The notes: generated by a model not told the origin, from the letters alone. DNA of 62,893 bases from Paenibacillus xylanilyticus (GCF_013359935.1 NZ_JABMCB010000124.1:1-62893); one strand, 5' to 3'; shown: positions 7,383 to 17,365, counted from the first letter of the stretch. Program-made: numbers and translations.

Positions 7383-7412
7383 ATAGTATAAATCTTTCAG
7401 GGGGGATGTCAA
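7383..7412 (-). promoter_or_regulatory. SigA promoter for cysH
   Basis: Minus strand: TTGACA (7412-7407), 18-bp spacer, TACTAT (7388-7383). The leader to the cysH ATG is about 60 nt, too short for a riboswitch. Direct binding by a regulator near the start would be the likely control. Confidence 0.7.
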
Positions 7413-7884
7413 TGCCTGCCACAAGTAAAATGATTCATTTGCAGCCCATTTTTGTGAGTGGATTACCAATCATTTTGTGAACACTTAGATTCTCTTCAAA
7501 TGAATCCATTGCAATTAACTTAACCAGGTTAGAAGGTATTAGAGTCCAATTCGCTATGCTAATCGTGAAATTCTTTGTCCCTACTGGGTTATTTGGATTA
7601 AACTGTACTAAAATTCGTAATGATAATGCTCGTGCCAAAAACCAAATATGAGATGCATAGAGATAAACCGAACATGAAAAAACTTTAAATTCTCCGTGCT
7701 TACATATAAGTGTCTTTTATTGATTTCATAGGAAATGCTGATGGTTGTGGTCTCGTATACCCTGTCCGGAATGATCTATCTTGAGCCAAGTTTAAGATGA
7801 GAAATAAGCTATGTTAGATCACATACATATGACAAATTGTCCGCATCATCCTATTGGATTAACTAATCCATGTTTTATAGACAA
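7413..7884. other. Gene-poor AT-rich gap between cysH promoter and rpsI terminator
   Basis: About 470 bp without a convincing gene. The longest open frame (minus, 7638-7435, 67 codons from a TTG with no ribosome-binding site) has no recognisable domain and may be a gene remnant. A 17-base string at 7699-7715 recurs at 61362-61378. I see no tRNA, riboswitch or transposon end. Confidence 0.6.
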
Positions 7885-7916
7885 CAAAAAAGCCTCTGGC
7901 TGAAGGCCAGAGGCTT
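7885..7916 (-). terminator. Terminator of rplM-rpsI
   Basis: On the minus strand a 10-bp perfect stem (7915-7906 with 7900-7891, extended by one A-T pair) closes a 5-nt loop and is followed by six T. It lies 11 bp after the rpsI stop codon. Confidence 0.95.
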
Positions 7917-7926
7917 GTAAAACATC

Positions 7927-8319
7927 TTAACGTTTGGAGAACTGAGGAGCGCGACGAGCGGCTTTGAGACCGTATTTTTTACGTTCTTTCATCCTTGGGT
8001 CACGAGTCAGGAATCCTGCTTTTTTCAGGGAAGCACGGTATTCCGGATCTGCTTTCAACAGAGCACGGGAGATACCATGACGGATTGCGCCGGCTTGACC
8101 GGAGATTCCGCCACCATGAGCGATAACCAGAACGTCATAGTTGCTGAGCGTTTCTGTCAAAGTCAGTGGTTGTTTTACGATCAGTTTGAGTGTTTCCAAA
8201 CCGAAGTATTCATTAATATCACGTTTATTGATGACAATGCGTCCTTCACCCGGTACAAGGCGAACACGAGCTACCGAATGTTTACGACGACCTGTCCCAT
8301 AGTATTGTACTTGTGCCAT
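7927..8319 (-). CDS. rpsI: 30S ribosomal protein S9
   Basis: A 130-residue protein of normal S9 length. It starts with [18 protein letters not shown] and ends in the conserved basic tail RRAPQFSKR, whose terminal Lys-Arg reaches the P-site tRNA anticodon stem. The glycine-rich [13 protein letters not shown] segment is the family signature. It follows rplM by 19 bp as a two-gene operon, the usual pairing, and is followed by a strong terminator. Confidence 0.98.
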   Translation of the reverse strand: MAQVQYYGTGRRKHSVARVRLVPGEGRIVINKRDINEYFGLETLKLIVKQPLTLTETLSNYDVLVIAHGGGISGQAGAIRHGISRALLKADPEYRASLKKAGFLTRDPRMKERKKYGLKAARRAPQFSKR

Positions 8320-8338
8320 GAAACTGTCCTCCTTTTAA

Positions 8339-8776
8339 TTAACCGCGAAGTTCGTAAACTTCTGGTTTTTGTGCTGCATGTGGATGCTCAGTGCCTCTGT
8401 ACGCTTTAAGTCTCAGCTTCATTTTTTCGCCCATGCGAGTTTTAGGAAGCATACCGCGAACAGCCAATTCCAACATACGTTCCGGTTTGTTTTTAACCAT
8501 CTCTTCAGCAGTAGTTACTTTCAAACCACCTGGGTGCATCGAGTGACGGTAGTATTTTTTGTCTTGCATTTTTTTACCAGTCAATACGATTTTCTCCGCA
8601 TTGATGATAACTACGAAATCGCCAGTGTCCACATGTGGAGTGAATTGTGGCTTATGTTTGCCGCGGATCAAAGCAGCTGCTTCGCTTGCCAAACGTCCGA
8701 GCGTTTTGCCTTCGGCATCAATGATGTGCCATTGGCGCTCAACTTCGTTAGGCTTCGCCATGTACGTGGTACGCAT
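8339..8776 (-). CDS. rplM: 50S ribosomal protein L13
   Basis: A 145-residue L13, an early-assembly 23S rRNA-binding protein. The central [31 protein letters not shown] and the [13 protein letters not shown] segment are typical of the family. The start at 8776 (MRTTYMAKP) matches the conserved N-terminus in Bacillales and has AAGGAGG upstream. It heads the rplM-rpsI operon behind a SigA promoter and a structured leader that may be an L13 leader. Confidence 0.98.
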   Translation of the reverse strand: MRTTYMAKPNEVERQWHIIDAEGKTLGRLASEAAALIRGKHKPQFTPHVDTGDFVVIINAEKIVLTGKKMQDKKYYRHSMHPGGLKVTTAEEMVKNKPERMLELAVRGMLPKTRMGEKMKLRLKAYRGTEHPHAAQKPEVYELRG

Positions 8777-8779
8777 GAA

Positions 8780-8917
8780 AAGTTCCTCCTTAAAATGTTC
8801 AAAATCATCATTTTCATTTATCTTCGTTCATTAAGTGATAACTTTAGGTGTTGATGGATAGTTGTTGCGATGTGAACCTCTTAATTGGGGCTGTGGGAAA
8901 GCCATTAAGAAAACACA
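8780..8917 (-). ncRNA. Structured rplM leader, candidate L13 leader
   Basis: The 5' untranslated region of rplM is about 140 nt. Near its 5' end, positions 8909-8880 form a hairpin on the minus strand (CTTAATGG paired with CCAATTAAG, one bulged A). Ribosomal-protein leaders upstream of rplM are known in Firmicutes and are thought to bind L13. I cannot confirm the covariance model, so the family name is an inference. Confidence 0.4.
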
Positions 8918-8923
8918 ACTTTT

Positions 8924-8952
8924 ATATTACATGATAGCAGCTTAAATCGCAA
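8924..8952 (-). promoter_or_regulatory. SigA promoter for rplM-rpsI
   Basis: Minus strand: TTGCGA (8952-8947), 17-bp spacer, TAATAT (8929-8924). It lies between truA and rplM, so rplM-rpsI can be transcribed separately from truA. Confidence 0.65.
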
Positions 8953-8981
8953 GTGTTAATTAACCTTTTCACTCACCAAAT

Positions 8982-9755
8982 TTAATCTTTTTTATATTCA
9001 AGATCCCAGAGCATTAAACCGCTGCTAACCGCAGTTGGTCCTGCAGCAGAACGATTGCATGCAGCAATCATATCCGGTACATCAGAGGCTTTCCGTTTAC
9101 CCTCTCCGATCTCCAGCAGTGTACCAACAATGATGCGTACCATATGCTGCAAAAAGCCGTTGCCGCTCACATAAATATGAATGACACCTTGATCGCGCGG
9201 ATGGTCTCTGCACATTGAGCGGTCCACATCTATCCATGCATCATATACCGATCGCACATGATTGTCTTTCTGAGACTTGCGAGAAGCAAAGGAGGTGAAA
9301 TCATACGTACCGATAAAATGACGAAGCCCCTCCTGCATTGCAGTTATGTCCAACCTGGCGTGATGGTGGTATTGCAGTCTTCTGTTGAATACATCCGGGA
9401 ATTGATTTGCATTGACAGTATAGCGGTACGTCTTCGTTTTCGCAGCATAGCGAGAATGAAAATCGAGCGGCACTTCCATGGCGTCAATAACAACAATATC
9501 CGAGGGTAGTCTAGAGTTAAGCGCAATACACCAACGTTCAATCGGGATTTGAGATTCCGTGGTAAAATTGAAGATCTGTCTACGGGCATGAACACCCGCG
9601 TCCGTTCTACCAGACCCCGTGATCTTTACCTTCTCACCTGTTAATGCACAAATGGCATCTTCAAGATGATCCTGAATGGTATTCCCTCCCGGCTGTACCT
9701 GGAAGCCATAATAAGCAGTGCCATCATAAGTTAGCGTCATGCACAAGTTGCGCAT
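8982..9755 (-). CDS. truA: tRNA pseudouridine(38-40) synthase TruA
   Basis: A 257-residue enzyme converting uridines 38-40 of the tRNA anticodon stem to pseudouridine. The catalytic Asp is Asp52 in GSGRTDAGVHA; FQVQPGGNTIQ near the N-terminus and GNGFLQHMVRIIVGTLLEIGEGK near the C-terminus are family segments. The start is taken as the second of two ATG codons (9755), aligning with the conserved MR..C..Y.DG N-terminus; AAAGGTG lies eight bases upstream. In B. subtilis three ECF transporter genes separate rplQ and truA; here only a terminator region does. Confidence 0.96.
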   Translation of the reverse strand: MRNLCMTLTYDGTAYYGFQVQPGGNTIQDHLEDAICALTGEKVKITGSGRTDAGVHARRQIFNFTTESQIPIERWCIALNSRLPSDIVVIDAMEVPLDFHSRYAAKTKTYRYTVNANQFPDVFNRRLQYHHHARLDITAMQEGLRHFIGTYDFTSFASRKSQKDNHVRSVYDAWIDVDRSMCRDHPRDQGVIHIYVSGNGFLQHMVRIIVGTLLEIGEGKRKASDVPDMIAACNRSAAGPTAVSSGLMLWDLEYKKD

Positions 9756-9802
9756 CATTACCACACCTTTGTTCCATACTATACATGCCTATCCCGAACA
9801 GC

Positions 9803-9827
9803 AAAAGAAGCCCCTTCCGGAGCTTCT
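9803..9827 (-). terminator. Terminator upstream of truA
   Basis: Minus strand: AGAAGCTCC, GGAA loop, GGGGCTTCT (one U-G pair), then TTTTGC. It ends about 50 bp before the truA start, so it probably closes the long ribosomal cluster that ends with rplQ. Confidence 0.8.
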
Positions 9828-9855
9828 ATTACAGCACGAATTCCGAAATGAAGTG

Positions 9856-9888
9856 AAAAAAAGGGTTAACCCAGAATCAACGACTCTG
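9856..9888 (-). terminator. Possible second terminator after rplQ
   Basis: A 6-bp stem (CAGAGT with ATTCTG, one wobble) is followed by a short GGG-TTAA-CCC stem and seven T on the minus strand. It is weaker than the terminator at 9803-9827 and may act with it. Confidence 0.4.
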
Positions 9889-9912
9889 TCCCCTTTCCTC
9901 ATCTCATCTGTT

Positions 9913-10278
9913 TTACGCGCGGTCAACCAGTTCCAAGTAAACCATAGGCGCAGCGTCACCACGACGAGGTCCCAGTTTCAGGATACGTGTGTATCCACCT
10001 GGACGCTCAGCGTAACGACCGGACAATTCGCTAAACAGTTTTTGGATTGCATCTTGCTCACCATCGATAGTTTCGCGGCGAACATAAGCTGCCACTTGGC
10101 GACGGGCATGAAGATCTCCCTTTTTCGCTTTAGTGATCAGTTTTTCAGCAATAGAGCGAACCTCTTTTGCTTTCGCTTCAGTTGTCTGAATGCGTTCGTA
10201 TAAGAACAGGTCGGTTACCAGGTCACGGAACAAAGCTTTACGTGCGCTGGAGTTACGGCCCAACTTTTGGTATGCCAT
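9913..10278 (-). CDS. rplQ: 50S ribosomal protein L17
   Basis: A 121-residue L17 beginning [20 protein letters not shown], the family signature, and ending [14 protein letters not shown]17 sits near the polypeptide exit tunnel. Length is normal for Firmicutes. It follows rpoA by 34 bp and is the last gene of the rpsJ-to-rplQ cluster, with terminators downstream. Confidence 0.98.
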   Translation of the reverse strand: MAYQKLGRNSSARKALFRDLVTDLFLYERIQTTEAKAKEVRSIAEKLITKAKKGDLHARRQVAAYVRRETIDGEQDAIQKLFSELSGRYAERPGGYTRILKLGPRRGDAAPMVYLELVDRA

Positions 10279-10312
10279 TGTTTTCCCTCCTTCACTTCAA
10301 GCACTCGGCTGT

Positions 10313-11257
10313 CTATTCTTCTGTACGGAGTCCCAAACCGAGTTCCTCGAGCTTCTCTTGAACTTCTTCCAAAGACTTGCGTCCGAGGTTACGGACTTTC
10401 ATCATGTCTTCTTCCGTTTTCGTAGTCAGCTCTTGTACGGTATTAATACCGGCACGTTTAAGGCAGTTGTAGGAACGAACAGAGAGATCCAGCTCTTCGA
10501 TCGTCATTTCGAGTACTTTTTCTTTTTTGTCTTCTTCTTTTTCGACCATGATCTCAGCGTCTTTCGCTTCGTCTGTAAGACCCACGAAGAGCATCAAATG
10601 CTCGGTCAAAATTTTAGCGCCAAGGCTTACAGCCTCTTCAGGACGAATACTTCCGTCAGTCCAAACTTCCAACGTGAGCTTGTCATAGTTGGTTACTTGG
10701 CCGACACGCGTATTTTCCACAGCGTAGTTAACGCGGCTGATCGGGGTGAAGATGGAATCGACTGGGATGACGCCGATCGGCTGGTCATCGCGTTTATTCC
10801 GATCTGCCTGGACGTAGCCGCGACCGCGATTGGCAAAAATACGCATGTGAAGTCTCGAACCTGGTCCGAGCGTAGCAATATGCAAATCCGGGTTAAGGAT
10901 TTCCACATCAGAGTCAGCACGGATATCTCCAGCCGTGATTGCTCCTTCGCCTTCAGCATCAATCTCGAGCACTTTCTCCTCATCCGAATGAATCTTAAGC
11001 GACAAAGCTTTCAGGTTAAGAATAATCTCCGTTACATCTTCCATTACGCCAGGAACTGTAGCAAATTCATGCAGAACGCCATCGATTTGAACCGAAGACA
11101 CTGCCGCACCCGGCAGTGACGAGAGCAAGATTCGGCGAAGCGAGTTTCCAAGCGTCGTACCGTATCCGCGCTCCAGCGGTTCTACTACGAATTTCCCATA
11201 GGTGCCATCATCGTTGACGTCTACCGTCTCAATTTTCGGCTTTTCGATTTCAATCAC
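10313..11257 (-). CDS. rpoA: RNA polymerase subunit alpha
   Basis: A 314-residue alpha subunit. The N-terminal dimerisation and assembly domain (about 1-230) contains [23 protein letters not shown], and the C-terminal domain (about 245-314) contains the helix-hairpin-helix region [31 protein letters not shown] that contacts UP elements and activators. The start codon is GTG with GGAGGGG seven bases upstream. It lies 136 bp after rpsK, a longer gap than most in the cluster, in which I saw no clear promoter. Confidence 0.98.
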   Translation of the reverse strand: MIEIEKPKIETVDVNDDGTYGKFVVEPLERGYGTTLGNSLRRILLSSLPGAAVSSVQIDGVLHEFATVPGVMEDVTEIILNLKALSLKIHSDEEKVLEIDAEGEGAITAGDIRADSDVEILNPDLHIATLGPGSRLHMRIFANRGRGYVQADRNKRDDQPIGVIPVDSIFTPISRVNYAVENTRVGQVTNYDKLTLEVWTDGSIRPEEAVSLGAKILTEHLMLFVGLTDEAKDAEIMVEKEEDKKEKVLEMTIEELDLSVRSYNCLKRAGINTVQELTTKTEEDMMKVRNLGRKSLEEVQEKLEELGLGLRTEE

Positions 11258-11393
11258 TGCAATACCCCTCCTTCAAAACGTCGGTCCTCTATGAAACATT
11301 TACCTTCTCTTGCGAAAACATGTAGTAGTATGCCTAAACAACCATTATTAGCAGATTGTGCTGGATTTATACCACACGCAGGGGCAAATCTCA

Positions 11394-11789
11394 TTAGACA
11401 CGACGACGTTTTGGAGGACGGCATCCGTTATGCGGGACTGGAGTTACGTCTTTGATCAGGTTAACTTCAAGACCTGCAGCTTGCAAAGAGCGGATCGCTG
11501 CTTCACGGCCTGCGCCTGGTCCTTTAACCATAACCTCAACGGCTTTCATCCCATGTTCCATTGCAGCTTTGGCAGCAGTCTCAGCAGCCATTTGTGCAGC
11601 AAACGGAGTCGATTTACGGGAACCTCTGAATCCGAGGCCGCCGGAGCTTGCCCACGAAATTGCATTTCCGTGAGGATCCGTAATGGTAACGATAGTGTTA
11701 TTGAAAGTGGAACGGATATGTGCCACGCCAGATTCAATATTTTTACGGTCACGACGTTTAGTACGTACGACTTTTTTCGGTTTAGCCAT
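11394..11789 (-). CDS. rpsK: 30S ribosomal protein S11
   Basis: A 131-residue S11 of the small-subunit platform. Diagnostic segments are [20 protein letters not shown] and the C-terminal [18 protein letters not shown]. It is placed between rpsM and rpoA as in the alpha operon of most bacteria, 19 bp after rpsM. Confidence 0.98.
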   Translation of the reverse strand: MAKPKKVVRTKRRDRKNIESGVAHIRSTFNNTIVTITDPHGNAISWASSGGLGFRGSRKSTPFAAQMAAETAAKAAMEHGMKAVEVMVKGPGAGREAAIRSLQAAGLEVNLIKDVTPVPHNGCRPPKRRRV

Positions 11790-11808
11790 TTTCTCTTATC
11801 CCCCCTTA

Positions 11809-12177
11809 TTATTTCTTCTTGTTCGCTACTGTACGACGAGGACCTTTACGAGTACGAGCATTCGTTTTCGTACGTTGTCCACGAACAGGCAGACCACGAC
11901 GATGACGAACTCCACGGTAACAACCGATCTCCGTCAAACGTTTAATATTCAAAGAGATTTCACGACGCAGGTCACCTTCTACTTTGACCTCTTTGTCGAT
12001 ACTTTCACGCAATTTGCTGACTTCATCTTCCGTCAAATCACGAACACGAGTGTCCGGATTGATGCCTGTAGAGCTCAGAATTTTCTGGGAAGTCGTTTTA
12101 CCGATTCCGAAAATATAAGTCAAGGCGATCTCAACGCGCTTATCACGTGGCAAATCCACACCAGCTATACGTGCCAT
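11809..12177 (-). CDS. rpsM: 30S ribosomal protein S13
   Basis: A 122-residue S13, in the small-subunit head, which bridges to the large subunit and contacts P-site tRNA through its basic C-terminal tail ([16 protein letters not shown]). [25 protein letters not shown] is the family N-terminus, and [19 protein letters not shown] is the conserved RNA-binding stretch. It starts 20 bp after rpmJ. Confidence 0.98.
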   Translation of the reverse strand: MARIAGVDLPRDKRVEIALTYIFGIGKTTSQKILSSTGINPDTRVRDLTEDEVSKLRESIDKEVKVEGDLRREISLNIKRLTEIGCYRGVRHRRGLPVRGQRTKTNARTRKGPRRTVANKKK

Positions 12178-12197
12178 TTTACGCTACACCCCCTTCA

Positions 12198-12455
<258 letters not shown>

Positions 12456-12461
12456 CTACTA

Positions 12462-12677
12462 CTATTTACGGTAAGTTATACGTCCTTTTGTCAAATCATA
12501 AGGCGATAACTGAACAACTACTTTGTCACCAGTCAGGATACGGATAAAGTGCATCCGCAGCTTGCCGGAAACGTGAGCGAGAATTTGATGACCGTTCTCA
12601 AGCTCAACCTTGAATGTTGCATTCGGCAGCGGTTCAAGAACCGTACCTTCCACTTCAATGACATCTTCCTTGGCCAT
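12462..12677 (-). CDS. infA: Translation initiation factor IF-1
   Basis: A 71-residue S1-like OB-fold protein, full length for the family. It starts [20 protein letters not shown], with the conserved [23 protein letters not shown] centre ([13 protein letters not shown] here) and ends GRITYRK. IF-1 occupies the A site during initiation. It follows the KOW-domain gene by 3 bp, which suggests translational coupling. Confidence 0.98.
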   Translation of the reverse strand: MAKEDVIEVEGTVLEPLPNATFKVELENGHQILAHVSGKLRMHFIRILTGDKVVVQLSPYDLTKGRITYRK

Positions 12678-12680
12678 TAG

Positions 12681-12989
12681 TCAGTCTCCTTTCTCTTCAG
12701 CTTGAATGTTGGTGGATTCCAGAAACGAATGAACCGCATAGCGGAGCTTTCCGTTTGTCACCCGACCACTCTCGTTTAAACTGTTTACGACCTCACTGCT
12801 GATCATTGGCTGGAGCTCCAAATGAAGAATATTCTTCTTCTTAGGCTGATCAAACTTTCGTTTGTCTCCATCCGCAATATACACGAACTTACTGTCCGCT
12901 ATAGCAACAATTACCGCGGCTTGGTCCGCATTGCGGCCTTTACGGATCTTCACAAGTTGACCGAGCTGCGGATTAGACTGATTGTTCAT
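12681..12989 (-). CDS. KOW-domain RNA-binding protein
   Basis: A 102-residue protein with an L14e/KOW-like fold. The segment QLGQLVKIRKGRNADQAAVIVAI (about 9-31) is the KOW motif that binds RNA in several ribosomal and transcription proteins. A gene of this family sits between map and infA in many Firmicutes, suggesting a ribosome-associated role, but none is proven. It begins 10 bp after map and ends 3 bp before infA, so it is within the operon. Confidence 0.85.
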   Translation of the reverse strand: MNNQSNPQLGQLVKIRKGRNADQAAVIVAIADSKFVYIADGDKRKFDQPKKKNILHLELQPMISSEVVNSLNESGRVTNGKLRYAVHSFLESTNIQAEEKGD

Positions 12990-12999
12990 GCCTCATCAC

Positions 13000-13752
13000 C
13001 TACGCATTCAGTTTTGTGAAAATTTCCATGCCATCTGGTGTAACTGCTACGGTGTGTTCAAAGTGGGCACATAACGATCCGTCAACAGTTACGACAGTCC
13101 AGTTATCTTCCAACGTTTTCACATACCGTCTGCCTGCGTTAACCATCGGCTCTATGGCCAGCACCATGCCCGCTTTAAGCCGTGGTCCCCGATCAGGAAG
13201 ACCATAGTTCGGAATTTGTGGTTCTTCGTGCAGATCTGCGCCTATGCCGTGACCGACATATTCACGAACTACAGAAAAACCGGCATCCTCAATATATTTC
13301 TGAATCGCATGAGATATAGTAAACAAGCGAACGTCCGGTTTAACTAGCGCCAGACCTGCGTATAACGAAGCCTCGGTAACGTCCAGAAGACGACGGGCTT
13401 CTTCGGAAATACGGCCGACCGGATAAGTCCAGGCAGAATCTCCATGATACCCCTGGTACTGCGCGCCAATGTCAAACGTAACAATATCGCCCTCGTTCAA
13501 CTTGCGTTTGCCGGGAAATCCATGCACCAACTCTTCATTTACTGAAGCGCACACACTGGCAGGAAAACCGTTATAACCTTTGAAAGACGGCACAGCTCCT
13601 TGACTGCGGATGTATTGATCGGCCATATGGTCAAGTTCTCCAGTCGTAATACCGGGAGCGATATGCTCTGCCAAGAGACGATGCGTTTCCGCAACAATTC
13701 TCCCTGCTTCCCTCATCAAGCCCAGTTCCGTTTCGGACTTACCAATGATCAT
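13000..13752 (-). CDS. map: Methionine aminopeptidase, type I
   Basis: A 250-residue enzyme that removes the initiator Met from new proteins. All metal ligands are visible: Asp94, Asp105, His168, Glu201 and Glu232, with His77 in VHGFP as the substrate-contacting residue. Type Ia is indicated by the absence of an N-terminal extension or insert. It follows adk by 4 bp, the standard secY-adk-map order, so its expression is tied to ribosomal protein synthesis. Confidence 0.97.
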   Translation of the reverse strand: MIIGKSETELGLMREAGRIVAETHRLLAEHIAPGITTGELDHMADQYIRSQGAVPSFKGYNGFPASVCASVNEELVHGFPGKRKLNEGDIVTFDIGAQYQGYHGDSAWTYPVGRISEEARRLLDVTEASLYAGLALVKPDVRLFTISHAIQKYIEDAGFSVVREYVGHGIGADLHEEPQIPNYGLPDRGPRLKAGMVLAIEPMVNAGRRYVKTLEDNWTVVTVDGSLCAHFEHTVAVTPDGMEIFTKLNA

Positions 13753-13756
13753 TCAA

Positions 13757-14407
<651 letters not shown>

Positions 14408-14445
14408 TCACTCCCTCCAAGACTACCCTACATCAACAAACAGCA

Positions 14446-14490
14446 CAATAGGTGCCGGCAAGTAAATCTTAGCTTGACCGGTACCTATTG
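14446..14490 (-). repeat. Long intercistronic hairpin between secY and adk
   Basis: Arms 14446-14453 and 14483-14490 pair perfectly over 8 bp, followed inward by a mismatch, 4 bp of CCGG, a bulged base and 4 bp more, with a 10-nt loop. It begins two bases after the secY stop on the minus strand. No U-tract follows, so it is more likely an RNA processing or stability element than a terminator. Confidence 0.75.
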
Positions 14491-14491
14491 C

Positions 14492-15790
14492 CTATTTATT
14501 GATAAAACCTTTGTAGTGGCGTTTGATCAATTGGCTTTCGATTTGCTTCATGGTATCCAGCGCAACACCGATAACGATCAGGAGAGATGTTCCTCCAATT
14601 TGCGCTGATTGAGGCAAACCAGAAAGTGCCCCTAAGAATACAGGCAGAACGGAAATGACTGCCAAGAAGATGGCTCCGGCCATTGTCAAACGAGTCATGA
14701 CACGGGTCAGATATTTCTCGGTTGCTTTACCCGGGCGAATGCCTGGGATGTAACCGCCGTTCTTTTTCATATTATCAGCCATCTGCTGTGGATTCATCTG
14801 TACAAAAGTATAGAAGAAAGTGAAACCGAAGATCATCACAACATACAATAACATACCCAAAGGTTTGTGAGTAGTCAGATTTTGTCCGATCCACTGTGCC
14901 CATAAACGATCAGCCCAGAAGTTGGCGATAATCGTAGGGAACATCAACAGAGATGAAGCAAAGATGACAGGGATAACACCTGCTGCGTTAATCTTCAGCG
15001 GGATATGTGTATTCTGTCCACCGTACATTTTGTTACCTACAACACGTTTAGCGTACTGTACAGGAATTTTCCGAATCGCCTGCTGAATGTAAATGACACC
15101 GATGATAATCAGCACAATAACAATTGCGACGATTACCCCTTTAAGGATGTTCATAAACAACTGATCAGGTTGGATGAAGTCGGACTCGATTGTTTGTTTG
15201 ATAATGTTAGGCACCGTTGATAGGATACCTGCGAAGATCAAGATCGAGATCCCGTTTCCTATGCCCTTCTCGGTGATCTGCTCACCAAGCCACATCAGGA
15301 ATGAAGTACCGGCCGTAAGTACAATCGCAATCAAGATATAATCAGCAAAAGTGGCGTTAGGCACCATCTCTGTATTGTACAAGCGGTTGAATCCGATCGA
15401 CGTACCAAACGCTTGAATCAATGCCAGCCCAATCGTCAAATAACGAGTAAGCTGTGCTGATTTTTTCTTACCTTGTTCACCTTGCTTTGCCCATTCCGCT
15501 AACTTAGGGATAACGTCCATGGAAAGCAACTGTACTATGATAGACGCAGTGATGTAAGGTACGATCCCGAGTGCAAAGATCGAGAACTGGAACAGTGCTC
15601 CACCCGAGAACGTATTGAGAAGTCCAAAAACTTCTTTACCCGCAGAATTTGTCGCTTCGAAAACCTCTTTGTTAACTCCAGGTACTGGAACGAAGGATCC
15701 GATGCGGTAAATGATCAGTACAAAAAGGGTAAATAATACCCTTTTGCGCAGATCTTCAACCCGCCAGATATTCTTTAGGGTCTTGAACAT
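14492..15790 (-). CDS. secY: Protein translocase subunit SecY
   Basis: A 432-residue channel protein with ten predicted transmembrane helices. The N-terminus (IWRVEDLRKRVLFTLFVLIIYRIGSFVPVPGV), the ring-forming hydrophobic segments and the cytoplasmic loop IRPGKATEKYLTRVMTRLT match SecY. With SecE (encoded at 42.1 kb) it forms the export and insertion channel. Its ATG overlaps the rplO stop by one base (TAATG), so translation is probably coupled. Confidence 0.98.
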   Translation of the reverse strand: MFKTLKNIWRVEDLRKRVLFTLFVLIIYRIGSFVPVPGVNKEVFEATNSAGKEVFGLLNTFSGGALFQFSIFALGIVPYITASIIVQLLSMDVIPKLAEWAKQGEQGKKKSAQLTRYLTIGLALIQAFGTSIGFNRLYNTEMVPNATFADYILIAIVLTAGTSFLMWLGEQITEKGIGNGISILIFAGILSTVPNIIKQTIESDFIQPDQLFMNILKGVIVAIVIVLIIIGVIYIQQAIRKIPVQYAKRVVGNKMYGGQNTHIPLKINAAGVIPVIFASSLLMFPTIIANFWADRLWAQWIGQNLTTHKPLGMLLYVVMIFGFTFFYTFVQMNPQQMADNMKKNGGYIPGIRPGKATEKYLTRVMTRLTMAGAIFLAVISVLPVFLGALSGLPQSAQIGGTSLLIVIGVALDTMKQIESQLIKRHYKGFINK

Positions 15791-16230
15791 TAAATCACCT
15801 CGGTTGTACCGCCGGCAGCTTCAATTTTCTCCACCGCAGATTGAGAAAACTTGTTAGCTTTAACAGTCAGCTTCACAGTGACTTCACCGTTACCCAGGAT
15901 TTTGATTCCGGATTTAGCGTTTTTAACTACGCCATTCGTCATCAAGAATTCTGGAGTTACTTCAGTACCCGCAGCAAAACTGTTCAGGTCTTCAATATTC
16001 ACAACCGCATATTCTTTGCGAGTTGGGTTTACGAAACCGCGTTTTGGCAAGCGACGATACAATGGATTTTGTCCACCTTCGAAGCCCGGACGCACACCAC
16101 CGCCGGAACGAGCGTTTTGTCCTTTGTGACCGCGACCTGATGTTTTACCCGTACCACTACTTGGACCGCGACCAAGACGTTTGCGTTCTTTGCGGGATCC
16201 AGGAGCTGGGGAAAGCTCATGTAACTTCAT
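15790..16230 (-). CDS. rplO: 50S ribosomal protein L15
   Basis: A 146-residue L15, a late-assembly protein. The glycine/arginine-rich N-terminus ([28 protein letters not shown]) is characteristic. The start at 16230 ([11 protein letters not shown]) is chosen because GGAGGTG lies nine bases upstream and it matches family N-termini; the upstream in-frame GTG is part of that ribosome-binding site. Confidence 0.97.
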   Translation of the reverse strand: MKLHELSPAPGSRKERKRLGRGPSSGTGKTSGRGHKGQNARSGGGVRPGFEGGQNPLYRRLPKRGFVNPTRKEYAVVNIEDLNSFAAGTEVTPEFLMTNGVVKNAKSGIKILGNGEVTVKLTVKANKFSQSAVEKIEAAGGTTEVI

Positions 16231-16273
16231 CGTTCGTTGCACCTCCTTAAAGATTTGTGGGATTATCCCGATA

Positions 16274-16459
16274 TTAAGCTTCTACTTCTTTAACAGCAAC
16301 CAAGTGACTTACTTTGTTAATCATGCCACGAATAGCAGGATTATCGTTTTGAACCACTTTGCTGTTGATTTTGCGCAAGCCCAATGTTTTCACAGTTGTT
16401 CTTTGCGTCTCCGGACGTCCGATCAAGCTGCGGACGAGGGTAATTTCTAATTTAGCCAT
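16274..16459 (-). CDS. rpmD: 50S ribosomal protein L30
   Basis: A 61-residue L30, full length for bacteria, with the family pattern [30 protein letters not shown]. It lies between rpsE (12 bp) and rplO (43 bp) in the standard spc order. Confidence 0.97.
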   Translation of the reverse strand: MAKLEITLVRSLIGRPETQRTTVKTLGLRKINSKVVQNDNPAIRGMINKVSHLVAVKEVEA

Positions 16460-16471
16460 GAGATTCCCTCC

Positions 16472-16969
16472 TTAACCCAGAAGCTCTTCGACGGATTTTC
16501 CGCGCAGTTTAGCCACGTCTTCAGCACGCTTCAAACGGGACAAACCTTCCAAAGTCGCATTGACCATGTTCATGGAATTCGAAGAACCCAGAGATTTTGT
16601 CAAAATGTCACCTACACCAGCAAGTTCGAGAACCGCACGTACAGGACCACCAGCGATAACACCAGTACCTTCAGATGCTGGTTTCAACAGAACGCGTCCT
16701 GCGCCGAACTTACCTGTTACCAAGTGAGGAATCGATGTTCCTACGAGTGGAACGTGTACAAGGTTTTTCTTAGCGTCTTCAATACCTTTGCGAATTGCAT
16801 CAGGTACTTCGCCCGCTTTACCGATACCAGCTCCAACCCAGCCGTTGCCGTCGCCGACTACAACCAGTGCGCTAAAGCTGAAACGGCGTCCGCCTTTTAC
16901 TACTTTAGCTACGCGATTAATATTTACAACTCTTTCAGTCAGTTCCAAAGTATTCGGATCTACACGCAA
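16472..16969 (-). CDS. rpsE: 30S ribosomal protein S5
   Basis: A 165-residue S5 with the N-terminal double-stranded RNA-binding-like domain (about 10-75) and a C-terminal domain. The loop [12 protein letters not shown] that sets spectinomycin susceptibility has no visible deletion or unusual residue. [17 protein letters not shown] is the conserved second half. S5 helps maintain translational accuracy. It lies 27 bp after rplR. Confidence 0.98.
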   Translation of the reverse strand: MRVDPNTLELTERVVNINRVAKVVKGGRRFSFSALVVVGDGNGWVGAGIGKAGEVPDAIRKGIEDAKKNLVHVPLVGTSIPHLVTGKFGAGRVLLKPASEGTGVIAGGPVRAVLELAGVGDILTKSLGSSNSMNMVNATLEGLSRLKRAEDVAKLRGKSVEELLG

Positions 16970-16996
16970 GTCGTTAACCTCCTTTTGAAAAATATC

Positions 16997-17365
16997 TTAA
17001 AACTCAAGTCCTGCTTCACGAGCCGCTTCAGCCAATGCTGCGATACGACCATGGTACAGATATCCGCTACGGTCAAATACGATGTTGGAAACACCTTTGT
17101 CTTTCGCACGTTTAGCAACGAGTTCGCCGACTTTACGAGCTGATTCAACAGATGCACCATTTTTGATGTCGCTGCTCAATTCTTTGTCTACGGTAGACGC
17201 GGAAGCGATTGTTACACCAGCTACATCATCGATAATTTGAGCATACATATGTTTACCAGAACGGAATACGTTCAAACGAGGACGTGCTGCCGTTCCTTGG
17301 ATTTTCTTACGAACACGAAGGTGTCTTTTCAGACGAGCCTTGTTTTTATCTGGTTTCGTAATCAT
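16997..17365 (-). CDS. rplR: 50S ribosomal protein L18
   Basis: A 122-residue L18 that binds 5S rRNA with L5. The segment [20 protein letters not shown] and the C-terminal [26 protein letters not shown] are diagnostic. It follows rplF after a 117-bp gap, the longest in this part, in which the minus strand can form a 7-bp hairpin (TGGCTTC with GAAGCCA) about 30 bp before the start. Confidence 0.98.
   Translation of the reverse strand: MITKPDKNKARLKRHLRVRKKIQGTAARPRLNVFRSGKHMYAQIIDDVAGVTIASASTVDKELSSDIKNGASVESARKVGELVAKRAKDKGVSNIVFDRSGYLYHGRIAALAEAAREAGLEF

Noticed and set aside
7435..7638. 67-codon gene on the minus strand
   Set aside because: The TTG start has no ribosome-binding site, the product matches no family that I know, and the AT-rich context argues against it. 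It is kept only as a possible remnant.
10190..11119. Open frame of 309 codons on the plus strand
   Set aside because: It lies entirely opposite rpoA, has no ribosome-binding site and no protein family, and reflects codon usage of the real gene.
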